Origin: Gp6-AA40 sp963818645
GTDB taxonomy: Bacteria; Acidobacteriota; Vicinamibacteria; Vicinamibacterales; UBA2999
DNA length: 64,000 nucleotides
Direction of reading: 5' to 3'
Assembly (NCBI GenBank): GCA_963818645.1
Contig: CAWFTF010000016.1
Location: 1-64,000 of the forward strand
The notes under the pieces: model-generated
The model's input: the letters and a program-made list of their open reading frames with translations, nothing else
The model's database searches: none
What the model was told of the DNA's origin: nothing
In this document: positions 46,622 through 54,669 of the stretch, piece after piece
Numbering within the stretch: the stretch's first letter is position 1
How the letters are laid out: each line of letters begins with the position of its first letter
Translations under genes and position numbers: made by a program

Positions 46622-48019
46622 ATGAGCCAGCGAGCCCTGCCGTCCATCCTTGTCGTCGAAGACGACCTCGACCTCCGTCAGACCATCGTTGCCAGCCTGG
46701 AATCCAACGGCTTTGCGGCCGCACAAGCCGCCGATGCCGCGGATGCCATCGAGCGGCTGCGCTCTTTTGCCTACGATGGCCTCGTCGTCGACCTCCGGTT
46801 GCCGGATGCCGACGGCATGACAGTACTTGACGAAGCACTCGATCGCTATCCGGAAATCCGGGCAGTCGTGATGACAGGGTTCGGTGGCGTCGCCGAAGCA
46901 GTCACCGCGATCAAGCGCGGCGCCGTCGATTTCCTGATCAAGCCGTTCCAGCTCTCACAGCTCTCGCGCGTGCTCTCGGCCGGGCTCGAGCAGCAGCGTC
47001 TGCGCGAGGAGAACGCCGAGCTCAAGGCGCAGCTCAAAGGCAAGTTCCGATTCGAGAACATCATCGGCCGCCACAGCACGATGCAGGCGCTCTTCACCAC
47101 GCTCGAACTGGTGTCGCCGATGAACAGCACGGTGCTCATTCACGGTGAGACCGGCACGGGCAAGGAACTGATCGCGCGCACGATTCATCACAACAGCCCG
47201 CGATCGAATGAACGCTTCGTCGCGTTCAACGCGGCGGCGATTCCGGAAACGCTCGCCGAAGCGGAGCTCTTCGGGCACGTCAAGGGCGCATTCACCGGCG
47301 CCATCGCGTCGCGCGCGGGCCGCTTCGAGCTGGCTCACCGCGGCACGCTCTTCATCGACGAAGTGGCGTCGATGTCGCTGCCGCTGCAGGCGAAACTGCT
47401 GCGCGCGCTGCAGGAGCGCGAGATCGAGCGAGTCGGCGAGTCGCGGCCCATGCGCCTCGACATCCGCGTCGTCGCTGCGACCAACACGGACCTGCGCAAG
47501 CTGGTCAAAGAGGGAACGTTCCGCGAGGATCTCTTCTATCGCCTGAACGTCATCCCTGTGACGCTTCCTGCTCTGCGGCAGCGTCGCGAGGACATTCCGC
47601 TTCTTGCGCAGCACTTCGTGCGCAAGTCGTGCACGGAAAACAACATTGCTCTCAAGACCGTGACGCAGGATGCGCTGCGCGCGCTGATGGCGTACGACTG
47701 GCCGGGCAACATCCGTCAGTTCGAGAACGCCGTCGAGCATGCCGTTGCGATGGCGGCGACCAAGCCGGAGATCGGTCCGGAGACCTTGCCGGATGATGTG
47801 CGCGAGCGCGCGGGATCGATGCTCGTGCCGACGGTCGCGATTCCCGATGAGGGATTGAACTTCACGTCGCTCGTGTCACAGCTCGAACGCGAGCTGATTC
47901 TGCGCTGCCTCGAGAAGACCGGTGGCAACAAGCGGCAGGCCGCGCGGCTGCTCAACTTGAGCCGTACGACCTTCATCGACAAACTGCACCGCCTGAATCT
48001 GGAGCGGGGAGCGGCGTAG
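46622..48019 (+). CDS. NtrC-family sigma-54-dependent response regulator
   Basis: 465 residues: receiver domain (Asp57 phospho-acceptor in VVDLRLPD, Lys107), AAA+ domain (Walker A GETGTGKE at 175-182, GAFTGA loop at 222-227 for sigma-54 contact, Walker B GTLFIDEVASM), and a Fis-type HTH (TGGNKRQAARLLNLSRTTFI). All key residues are present. It would activate sigma-54 promoters when phosphorylated. The likely kinase is the next gene, tail to tail with a 2-base gap. The start ATG at 46622 lacks a good ribosome site; TTGACG is nearby. Confidence 0.93.
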   Translation: MSQRALPSILVVEDDLDLRQTIVASLESNGFAAAQAADAADAIERLRSFAYDGLVVDLRLPDADGMTVLDEALDRYPEIRAVVMTGFGGVAEAVTAIKRGAVDFLIKPFQLSQLSRVLSAGLEQQRLREENAELKAQLKGKFRFENIIGRHSTMQALFTTLELVSPMNSTVLIHGETGTGKELIARTIHHNSPRSNERFVAFNAAAIPETLAEAELFGHVKGAFTGAIASRAGRFELAHRGTLFIDEVASMSLPLQAKLLRALQEREIERVGESRPMRLDIRVVAATNTDLRKLVKEGTFREDLFYRLNVIPVTLPALRQRREDIPLLAQHFVRKSCTENNIALKTVTQDALRALMAYDWPGNIRQFENAVEHAVAMAATKPEIGPETLPDDVRERAGSMLVPTVAIPDEGLNFTSLVSQLERELILRCLEKTGGNKRQAARLLNLSRTTFIDKLHRLNLERGAA

Positions 48020-48021
48020 CT

Positions 48022-48738
48022 TCACGCCGCAGGCAGACGCATTTCGAAACACGCGCCGGCGTCCTGTTCCTTCAACGCCAGCGTGCCCCCGTGCTGTTCG
48101 GCAACGATCCGCGCGACTGAGAGTCCGAGTCCACTGGCTTCATCACGCGATCGCGTCGTGAAGAACGACTCGAACAACTCGGCGCGCGCGGCCTGATCGA
48201 CTCCAGGTCCGTTGTCGGTGACCCGGAGAACTACCGAGCCCGGTGCCTCTTCGAGCTCTACTCGAATCGCGCCACCCTTCTGACCTGCGAGCGCCTGCTC
48301 GGAGTTGACGATCAAATTGAGCACCGCCAGTTGAAGCAGCGCCGCGTTACCGTTGACGACAAACCGGCCCGTCGTCGGAGCGTCCAGCGCGATCGTCAGG
48401 CGCGCGCGTCCGATCGCGAACGAGCGGAGCGCGACGGAGCGATTGGCAATCTCGCGCAGGTTCGTGCGACCGGTCGCATCCTTCTGCCGCGCGAAGAGCA
48501 TCACTTCCTGAATGGCGGCCGCGGCGCGGGTGTTCTGCACCGCAATTCGCTGCAATCCGTCGGCGACCGATGCGGGGAGACCGGGAGTGGTTTGCATCAG
48601 TTCCGTCGTCCCCCCGATGACCTGAAGGGCGTTGTTGACCTCGTGCGCGACGCCGGCCAGCAGGCGAGCAACGGTGGCGGCGCGATTGAGCGTCAGTAGA
48701 TCGGTCGGACCGGGCGTTCTCGCAGTTTGATTCGACAT
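48022..48738 (-). CDS. soluble sensor histidine kinase (no sensor domain)
   Basis: 238 residues. H-box LLAGVAHEVNNALQVIGG with phospho-His32; ATPase N-box LNLIVNSEQALAGQKGG, G1 DNGPG and G2 ASGLGLSVARIVAEQHGG, all intact. No transmembrane or PAS segment precedes the H-box, so it must receive its signal from another protein, or acts as an NtrB-like cytosolic kinase. It is convergent with the NtrC-type regulator, an unusual order for a cognate pair, and divergent from a cut-off receiver gene. Confidence 0.9.
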   Translation of the reverse strand: MSNQTARTPGPTDLLTLNRAATVARLLAGVAHEVNNALQVIGGTTELMQTTPGLPASVADGLQRIAVQNTRAAAAIQEVMLFARQKDATGRTNLREIANRSVALRSFAIGRARLTIALDAPTTGRFVVNGNAALLQLAVLNLIVNSEQALAGQKGGAIRVELEEAPGSVVLRVTDNGPGVDQAARAELFESFFTTRSRDEASGLGLSVARIVAEQHGGTLALKEQDAGACFEMRLPAA

Positions 48739-48804
48739 TCCGCTAAACCTTCATCCACCGTAGCCGATTACACAGCTGATTCACAGTCTGCTCAGGATAT
48801 CAAC

Positions 48805-49065
48805 ATGCGCTTTTTGATCGTCGACGATTCGAGCACGATGCGCCGCATCATCATCAATACGTCGATCGCCGCGCTCCCGGGTTGTTCCAGGTCGCACGAC
48901 AGATCGTCGCGTAGGGCTCCGTCTACGGTCCACGGTCCACAGTCCACGGTCCTCCGGTCTTCAGTCATGACCGAGGACTGCGGACCGAAGACCGTGGACC
49001 GGGTACACTTGATCCATGCAATTGCGGTCCGCCCGCCTCTGTCTGGATTGCGACGAGGTTCATGA
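48805..49065 (+). pseudogene. CheY-like receiver, N-terminal fragment only
   Basis: MRFLIVDDSSTMRRIIINT is a good match to the first strand and helix of CheY-type receivers, with AGGA seven bases upstream of ATG 48805. After about 25 codons the homology ends, and heptad repeat locus 4 begins at about 48921; the frame then runs out at 49065. The phospho-acceptor and the rest are missing. Confidence 0.65.
48921..49004. repeat. heptad-repeat hairpin, locus 4 (CGGTCCA unit)
   Basis: Left arm 48925-48966 reads CGGTCCA, CGGTCCA, CAGTCCA, CGGTCCT, then CCGGTCTTCAGTC; right arm 48969-49004 is the inverse (GACCGAGGACTGCGGACC, GAAGACCGTGGACC). The arms are nearly contiguous, with only a CATG-like centre, so a long hairpin can form. 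Confidence 0.72.
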
Positions 49066-49378
49066 CGCGCAGCAGTGCCCTCAGTGCGCGTCCGAGTCAT
49101 TCGCGTTCATCACCCGCTGGGTACCTGTTCCCGATCGACCCGATCGACCACAGACACGCGCACGAGCCACGGAACCGTCGAGCCCTGAAGCGCTCGGTGC
49201 GTATCGTGAAATGCTTCACCCCGAGCCGCAGGGCGGAAAATGGCGAACGATCCGCCGTGGCGCCATGGGCCTTGCCCTCTTTGGAATCGCTGGATGGATC
49301 TGGCGGCAGAACAATCGGTCGAGCGCCGACGGCGCGCAGACCACCGACGACGAGACGACGAATCAGCGCCGGCCGTGA
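49016..49378 (+). CDS. small zinc-ribbon membrane protein
   Basis: 120 residues. N-terminal zinc ribbon CLDCDEVHDAQQCPQC with two C-x2-C knuckles, a linker, then a hydrophobic segment (GAMGLALFGIAGWIW) likely a single transmembrane helix near 82-96. Function unknown. Its TGA stop overlaps the GTG start of the DUF2236 gene (GTGA), so the two are translationally coupled. It begins 11 bases after heptad locus 4. Confidence 0.72.
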   Translation: MQLRSARLCLDCDEVHDAQQCPQCASESFAFITRWVPVPDRPDRPQTRARATEPSSPEALGAYREMLHPEPQGGKWRTIRRGAMGLALFGIAGWIWRQNNRSSADGAQTTDDETTNQRRP

Positions 49379-50169
49379 CGCCGAAGGTGACGTCGATCAC
49401 CTGGCGGGTCAACGCCGAGCGCATCGTGCTGCTCGGCTGGGCGCGTGCGATCCTGCTGCAGCTCGCGCATCCGCTCGTCGCCGCGGGCGTCTTCGATCAC
49501 AGCGGCTTTCGAGGGACACCCTACGCGGCCGCCTCGCGGCTGTATCACACGGTGCACGCGATGCTGTCGCTGACGTTTGGTGACGAGGCCGCTCGCCAAC
49601 GAACAATCGAGGGCATCCGCGCCATTCATCGCCGGGTGAACGGCGTCCTGCCGGAGACCACTGGCCCGTATGCGGCCGGCACACGCTACTCTGCCGAAGA
49701 TCCAGCGCTCGTGCTCTGGGTGCACACGACGCTGATTGAGTCCGTCCTCATGGTCTACGAGAAGCTCGTCGCTCCGCTGACCGAGGCAGATCGAGACGAG
49801 TATTGCCTCGAGGCGTTTCCAATCGCGCTCGCGCTCGCCGCGCGCGAAGAGGACGTGCCGAAGACGTGGAGGGACCTGCGCTGTTACCTGGAGCGCGTGT
49901 ACTCGTCGAATGCAATCGCCGTCGGGACGCAGGGACGCGAACTGGCTCACGCGGTGCTCTCGCCCTCAGGTGGATGGCTGGTCGCTCCTGCGACCTGGAT
50001 CAATCGGACGATCACGGTCGGCCTGCTTCCCTCGCAAGTGCGTGAGCGGTACGGAATGACGTGGACACCTCGACAGGATCGAATCGTCGCCAGGCTCCTC
50101 TCCGTCTTGCGTGCGACGCGACGTCTGCTCCCGGACGCGATCGCGCTGTGGCCCGATGCGCGAAGGTAA
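49375..50169 (+). CDS. DUF2236 / MpaB-type oxygenase family protein
   Basis: 264 residues from the GTG at 49375; the open frame reaches back to 49240, but the extra residues overlap the zinc-ribbon gene and are not family sequence. Core: WRVNAERIVLLGWARAILLQ, AHPLVAAGVFDHSGF, ASRLYHTVHAMLSLTFGDEA, LVLWVHTTLIESVLMVYEKL (the His-rich helices of the DUF2236 heme-type fold). Related proteins include latex-clearing oxygenases and the fungal MpaB. Substrate unknown. The 4-base overlap with the zinc-ribbon gene suggests a joint role. Confidence 0.83.
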   Translation: MTPKVTSITWRVNAERIVLLGWARAILLQLAHPLVAAGVFDHSGFRGTPYAAASRLYHTVHAMLSLTFGDEAARQRTIEGIRAIHRRVNGVLPETTGPYAAGTRYSAEDPALVLWVHTTLIESVLMVYEKLVAPLTEADRDEYCLEAFPIALALAAREEDVPKTWRDLRCYLERVYSSNAIAVGTQGRELAHAVLSPSGGWLVAPATWINRTITVGLLPSQVRERYGMTWTPRQDRIVARLLSVLRATRRLLPDAIALWPDARR

Positions 50170-50173
50170 CGAC

Positions 50174-50884
50174 GTGCCGCGTCACATTGGAATCGTGGCA
50201 TGTTCCGCCGAAGGCGCGGCGCTCTGTTATCGCACTGTCTGTGCTGAAGGCGCTCAGGTCCTGGGAACACACGACCATCCCGAGGTCTCGATGCACACGC
50301 ACTCCCTCGCGACGTACATGGGGTGCGTCAATCGCGGCGACTGGGCGGGTGTGGGCGAGCTGATGCTGTCGTCGGCACAGAAGCTGGCAGCAGTCGGCGC
50401 CGACTTTCTGATCTGTCCCGACAACACGATTCATCAGGCACTGCCTCACGTCGAGCCGCGATCGCCGCTGCCCTGGCTGCACATCGCGGCCGTCGTCGCC
50501 GAGAGCGCTGTCGGGCGGGGCTTCCGGCGGCTCGGCCTCACTGGGACTCGTTCGCTCGTCGAGAGCGAGGTCTACCCGCAGCAGTTGGCGGCTCGCGGTC
50601 TCGAGTACGTGCGGCCGAACGCGAATGAACGCGACGCGATCAATCGCATCATCTTCGACGAGCTGGTGAATGGCGTCTTCACGCCGGCGGCGGTCGAGTA
50701 CTTTCAGCGCGTCATCGAGCGAATGAAAGGCGAGGGTTGTGACGCCGTGGTCCTCGGCTGCACGGAGATTCCGCTCATCATGAACGACGCGAATTCTCCA
50801 CTGCCAACGCTCGACTCGACCCGGCTGCTTGCGCTGGCTGCTCTGCGTCACGCGACGGAAACTCTCCTTCCCATCGCGCGATGA
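50174..50884 (+). CDS. aspartate/glutamate racemase family protein
   Basis: 236 residues from GTG 50174 (AAGG seven bases upstream). It has the two-domain fold: MPRHIGIVACSAEGAALCYR start; the second active-site motif VLGCTEIPLIMN carries the C-terminal catalytic Cys. The first motif reads PDNTIHQAL, where canonical racemases have CNTxH: the N-terminal Cys is replaced by Asp. Broad-specificity amino acid racemases may vary here, so activity is uncertain. It overlaps the transporter gene's last codons on the other strand by 107 bases. A role in D-amino acid metabolism together with that transporter is plausible. Confidence 0.82.
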   Translation: MPRHIGIVACSAEGAALCYRTVCAEGAQVLGTHDHPEVSMHTHSLATYMGCVNRGDWAGVGELMLSSAQKLAAVGADFLICPDNTIHQALPHVEPRSPLPWLHIAAVVAESAVGRGFRRLGLTGTRSLVESEVYPQQLAARGLEYVRPNANERDAINRIIFDELVNGVFTPAAVEYFQRVIERMKGEGCDAVVLGCTEIPLIMNDANSPLPTLDSTRLLALAALRHATETLLPIAR

Positions 50885-52106
50885 CCACTGTCGCGAGACA
50901 GTTGCCAAGCACGTTGACCGACGTGCGCAGCATGTCGAGCACCGCGTCGATGCCGAGGATGACGAACACCGGCTCGGCGGGCAACCCGAATGAAGACACC
51001 GTTCCCAGCAGAATCACCAGCGCGCCGCGCGGAACGCCCGCCACCCCTTTGCTCGATAGCATCAACGTCAGCAACAGCACGAACTGCTGACCAACCGACA
51101 GCTCGATCCCGGCCGCCTGCGCCACGAAGATCGCCGCCAGCGAGAGATACAGCGTGCTGCCATCGAGGTTGAAGCTGTAGCCGGTGGGCATGACGAACGC
51201 GACGATCTGTCGCGGCACGCCAAACCGCTCCATCGCTTCCATCGCCCTCGGGAGCGCCGCCTCCGAGCTCGTCGTCGCAAACGCGATCGATACGGGCTCG
51301 GCGACTGCCTGCGCGAAGCGTCGAATCGGAACCCTGGCGATGATCGCCACCGGCAGCAACACGAGGACGACAAAGATCGCGACTGCGACATAGAACGTCG
51401 CGAGCAGTTGAAAGAGATTGACGAGGATGCCGACGCCCAGCTGCCCCACCGTGTAGGCAATCGCCGCGCCCACGCCGATCGGCGCCATCAGCATCACGAT
51501 CCGCGTGAAGCGGAACATCGTCTCGGCGAGACTCTCGGTGAAGGCGAGCATCGGCCGCCGCTTGTCGTCCGGCAACATCGCCAGCGCGACACCAAAGAGC
51601 ACACTGAACACCACGATCTGCAGCATCTCGGCTTCGGCGATCGAGCGCGCGATGTTCTCCGGGAAGATCTCGAGCACGATGTCCTGCCACGTGCGCTGCC
51701 CCGGCTGCTGGATTTGCGTCGTCTCGACCGCAGCGGGCAGCGTGATGCCGACGCCTGCCCGACTGATTGTGATGGCGCCCCAACCGATGAAGAGCGCAAG
51801 TGTCGTGACGATCTCGAAGTAGATGAGCGCCTTCACACCCATGCGGCCGACCTGCCGCAGGTTCGAGTGTCCCGCGATGCCCACCACCAGCGTGGCGAAC
51901 AGGAGAGGTGCCACAATCGTTCGGATGAGACGCAGGAAGATCTGCGCCAGGACTCTCAGCTGCCTGGCGACGTCCGGGTAGTCGTGCCCGATCTCGGCGC
52001 CGGCGGCCATGCCGACGACGATCCAGAGCGTGAGGGAACGGCGGCGCCACGCCCAGGCTGCGAGCAGGACGATGGCGGCCACGCGCAGGAGCATCAACAT
52101 GCGCAT
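50778..52106 (-). CDS. dicarboxylate/amino acid:cation symporter (DAACS family)
   Basis: 442 residues, about eight hydrophobic segments and two re-entrant hairpins. Signature pieces: FLRLIRTIVAPLLFATLVVG, the serine-rich TTSSEAALPRAMEAM hairpin, MPTGYSFNLDGSTLYLSLAA, and SSKGVAGVPRGALVILLGT near the sodium site, as in GltP/DctA. Substrate glutamate, aspartate or C4-dicarboxylates; not resolvable. The last 30 or so residues (NSRRS end) overlap the racemase gene antisense; the family core ends before the overlap. Start ATG at 52106. Confidence 0.9.
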   Translation of the reverse strand: MRMLMLLRVAAIVLLAAWAWRRRSLTLWIVVGMAAGAEIGHDYPDVARQLRVLAQIFLRLIRTIVAPLLFATLVVGIAGHSNLRQVGRMGVKALIYFEIVTTLALFIGWGAITISRAGVGITLPAAVETTQIQQPGQRTWQDIVLEIFPENIARSIAEAEMLQIVVFSVLFGVALAMLPDDKRRPMLAFTESLAETMFRFTRIVMLMAPIGVGAAIAYTVGQLGVGILVNLFQLLATFYVAVAIFVVLVLLPVAIIARVPIRRFAQAVAEPVSIAFATTSSEAALPRAMEAMERFGVPRQIVAFVMPTGYSFNLDGSTLYLSLAAIFVAQAAGIELSVGQQFVLLLTLMLSSKGVAGVPRGALVILLGTVSSFGLPAEPVFVILGIDAVLDMLRTSVNVLGNCLATVVIARWEGEFPSRDAEQPAQAAGSSRALAVENSRRS

Positions 52107-52177
52107 GTTATACTTCGATGTTCCTGCCTTAGTTACGGAGCGTCCGGTTTCAGTCGGGCGTTTCGAGTGCCCACTGT

Positions 52178-52264
52178 GCGGAAGTGGCGGAATTGGCAGA
52201 CGCGCTAGCCTCAGGAGCTAGTGGGCGCAAGCCCATGAAGGTTCGAGTCCTTTCTTCCGCACCA
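52178..52264 (+). tRNA. tRNA-Leu (anticodon CAG)
   Basis: Full cloverleaf: acceptor GCGGAAG pairs with CTTCCGC, the anticodon stem CTAGC/GCTAG encloses CTCAGGA (anticodon CAG, decoding CUG), a long variable arm (TGGGCGCAAGCCCA) as in class II tRNAs, GTTCGAGTCC T arm, and encoded CCA end. A TATACT box at 52110-52115 could be its -10 element. Confidence 0.95.
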
Positions 52265-52379
52265 TCAATCAGTTCAATAGGTTGGCTTGATTCTGTGGGG
52301 ACTCCGTTGACGAGATCGGAGTCTCTTCTGGCAAGCGGATTATCGGGTCTCTCGCACGTATGATCGCTGCGGAGAGGCT

Positions 52380-53447
52380 GTGAGAAGTCCGCTGACAGAA
52401 GAGCGCGATCGCGCCATCACGATTCTGTTCTACGCCATCGTCCTGTTCCTCGGCTATCTGTTTCTCCGCATACTCACCCCGTTTTTCGCTCCGCTCGGCT
52501 GGGCAGTGGTTTTGGCTATCTTCGTTTACCCCTGGCACGAAAAGCTTGTTCCGAGATGCGGCAGCGCGGGCGCTGCCGCTGTCAGCACACTCGTCGTGAC
52601 TCTGTTTATTGTGGGACCCGGCCTCATAATCTTGACTGCCTTCGCCCAAGAGAGCGGGGCAGCGCTGTCGGTGCTGGACCAGGATGCTGTCGCGGAGCAG
52701 TTCGCCTTTCTCGAAAGCATATGGAACCGATCGCGTGAGTTGATCCCGGGAGCTCAAGGCATCGACTTGAGACGTCTCATCGAGAACGTGATGTCGAGGA
52801 CAGGCGGTTTTCTAGCGGCTCGCGTTGGTGGATTGCTGGCAGATGTCCTGGTTCTTTTGTTTCAGTTGTTCGTGACGCTGTTTGCCCTCTTCTTCTTCCT
52901 GCGCGATGCGGACACCATCATGCAGGAGTTGCGCCGATCTTTGCCCTTCGAGGATTTCCGTCGCGAACGCATCATCCGTCAGACGCGCGATCTTGTGCAG
53001 GCAAGCATCGCGGCTGGGTTGCTGATCGCCGCCCTGCAGGGCCTCGCCGGAGGGCTGCTCTTCGCGTTTCTCGGCCTTGGAGCCCCGGTGTTCTGGGGTG
53101 TCATGATGGGCTTCCTGGCGCTGTTTCCATTCGTTGGGACTTGGATGGTCTGGGTGCCCGCGGCGGTCTGGTTCCTCGCGACCGGGCAACTGGTGAAGGG
53201 AGTCATCGTGGTCGTGGTCGGAGCTGGGATCGTGTCCAGCATCGACAACGTCCTTCGACCCGCCATTCTGAGCGGCCGGACGCAGATGAACGGGCTGTTG
53301 ATGTTTCTGAGTCTCCTTGGTGGCGTGAGTGTCTTCGGGCTGCTCGGACTGGTGCTGGGTCCGCTCGTCACGGCGTTAGTCATTGCCCTATTCGAGGCAT
53401 ACACGGGACCGACCGACATCGTCCATAAGTCGGCCGACGAGGCATGA
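52380..53447 (+). CDS. AI-2E/PerM-family membrane protein
   Basis: 355 residues; hydrophobic segments at both ends and a soluble middle, as in the AI-2E transporter family (PF01594-type). Pieces: FYAIVLFLGYLFLRILTPFF, VLLFQLFVTLFALFFFLRDA, GVMMGFLALFPFVGTWMVWV, IVSSIDNVLRPAILSGRTQM (the conserved NxxRP). GTG start at 52380 follows GGAGAGG. The family includes possible permeases for signals or small solutes, and a Na+/H+ antiporter; function here unknown. It lies downstream of the tRNA gene. Confidence 0.88.
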   Translation: MRSPLTEERDRAITILFYAIVLFLGYLFLRILTPFFAPLGWAVVLAIFVYPWHEKLVPRCGSAGAAAVSTLVVTLFIVGPGLIILTAFAQESGAALSVLDQDAVAEQFAFLESIWNRSRELIPGAQGIDLRRLIENVMSRTGGFLAARVGGLLADVLVLLFQLFVTLFALFFFLRDADTIMQELRRSLPFEDFRRERIIRQTRDLVQASIAAGLLIAALQGLAGGLLFAFLGLGAPVFWGVMMGFLALFPFVGTWMVWVPAAVWFLATGQLVKGVIVVVVGAGIVSSIDNVLRPAILSGRTQMNGLLMFLSLLGGVSVFGLLGLVLGPLVTALVIALFEAYTGPTDIVHKSADEA

Positions 53448-53538
53448 AGTGTACGCGACGTTTCGGCTCGCTCCGCGCATCGGGCGAGCAGTACACGTGC
53501 TGTTGGGCCGAGGCGGGGCCTCGGGACGACCACCAACT

Positions 53539-54005
53539 TCACGCAGTTCGCGGTTGAGCCGCGATCTGCGCGCCAATCTGATCGTCGTGTCCCGTCCGCA
53601 TCATTTCGACCAACGCGGCGGCTCGTCGCTTCCCCTCTTTCGCCCACTGCGAGATCAGCATCTCCTGCGCTGCTGTCTCCCAGAAATGGAACGCAACCGC
53701 CGCAACGAATCGGATCATTGCGAGCAGCCCAGTCACCCCCATGTCGAACGCCATATGGACCACGACACGTTGGCGCACGGGGTCCAGCAGGGCAACTGCT
53801 GGCAAGAGGTCTTCAATCTCACGCACCACTCGGCGCAGGTCCGCCTCAAGAACAGTTACGGGCTTACACGCATTCAGCCCTCCGATTCGAGGTAAGGCTT
53901 TTCGGCGACGATGAGATTACCGTCTGCATTAAAGTAGCGAGCCAATTTCGGTCCTTCAATGTGTATCAGTTGACCGAGCAGCTTCGTGTAATCGAGGTCT
54001 TCCAT
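53539..54005 (-). pseudogene. T4-lysozyme-like protein, paralogue 1, one frameshift
   Basis: ATG at 54005: MEDLDYTKLLGQLIHIEGPK, then ARYFNADGNLIVAEKPYLES; the frame closes, and one missing base near 53880 joins it to LNACKPVTVLEADLRRVVRE and VVVHMAFDMGVTGLLAMIRF, which match the phage lysozyme helices (as in VRRCALINMVFQMGETGV of T4). Corrected length 155 residues, one fewer than paralogue 2. Catalytic Glu is kept at 17; the second acidic residue (T4 Asp20 equivalent) is Asn26. No signal peptide. Probably not an active muramidase of the T4 type. Confidence 0.68.
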
Positions 54006-54053
54006 AACGCGAACCCCCCGCAAACATGCATCAACTAATCCACTCCGGTGCGC

Positions 54054-54524
54054 TCAACGCCTCGGCTTGTAAGCGCTTCGGCGATCACTCACACTTCCAA
54101 GGTCATCCCGACCCGTCCGCATCATCTGGGCCAACACGTTGGCTCGCTGCTGTTCGTGTTTCGCCCAATCCGAGAACAGCATCTCCTTCGCTGCGGCTTC
54201 CCAATTTCGGAACTGAACAGCCGAGATAAACCGAGGCAGTGTCAGCAACTGCTCTACTCCCATGTTGAACGCCATGTGAATGAGCACTCGTTGCCGCACG
54301 GCATCGAGTCGTCCTACAACGGGGAGTATGTCTTCGAGGTGTACCGCCACTCGACGCACGTCCGACTCAAGAACCGTCATGCTTTCCCGGTCTGTTGATG
54401 CCTGCTCCCCGCGGTCGTCAGCCACGACGATGAGATCGCCCGCTCCATCGTAATAGGGAGCCAGCCAGCGGCCTTCAAGGCGAATCAGTTGAGCCAGCAG
54501 CTTCTCGCAGTCGAGGTCGTCCAT
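54054..54524 (-). CDS. T4-lysozyme-like protein, paralogue 2
   Basis: 156 residues. Start MDDLDCEKLLAQLIRLEGRW with Glu17 and YYDGAGDLIVV with Asp26, spaced nine apart as in T4 lysozyme (Glu11, Asp20). The third catalytic position (T4 Thr26) is Ile32, and the following GIGH segment is replaced by VADDRGE. The C-terminal helices VLIHMAFNMGVEQLLTLPRF and NWEAAAKEMLFSDWAKHEQQ follow T4 lysozyme closely, ending with MMRTGRDD. No export signal, no holin or phage genes nearby. It looks like a muramidase fold kept for another purpose. Tandem with paralogue 1, 48 bases apart. Confidence 0.72.
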   Translation of the reverse strand: MDDLDCEKLLAQLIRLEGRWLAPYYDGAGDLIVVADDRGEQASTDRESMTVLESDVRRVAVHLEDILPVVGRLDAVRQRVLIHMAFNMGVEQLLTLPRFISAVQFRNWEAAAKEMLFSDWAKHEQQRANVLAQMMRTGRDDLGSVSDRRSAYKPRR

Positions 54525-54669
54525 GCGTCACTCGAAGTAACGGATGAACGACTGGCGTGCAGAACTTGGACAACATGGGGTAGCTCGAGTTGAGTTACAC
54601 GGCTCAGTGTGTTCTGGCCGCAGGGTTGCAAAACAAACCACGGTAGCTCTTTTGAGGAGGACAGAACAC

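Noticed and set aside
51408..52208. 266-codon plus-strand ORF opposite the symporter, reaching into the tRNA
   Set aside because: Shadow: complement of hydrophobic helices, and it overlaps a tRNA gene.
53539..54524. Prophage lysis cassette
   Set aside because: Lysozyme-like genes stand alone: no holin, spanin, integrase or structural phage gene, and catalytic residues are altered.
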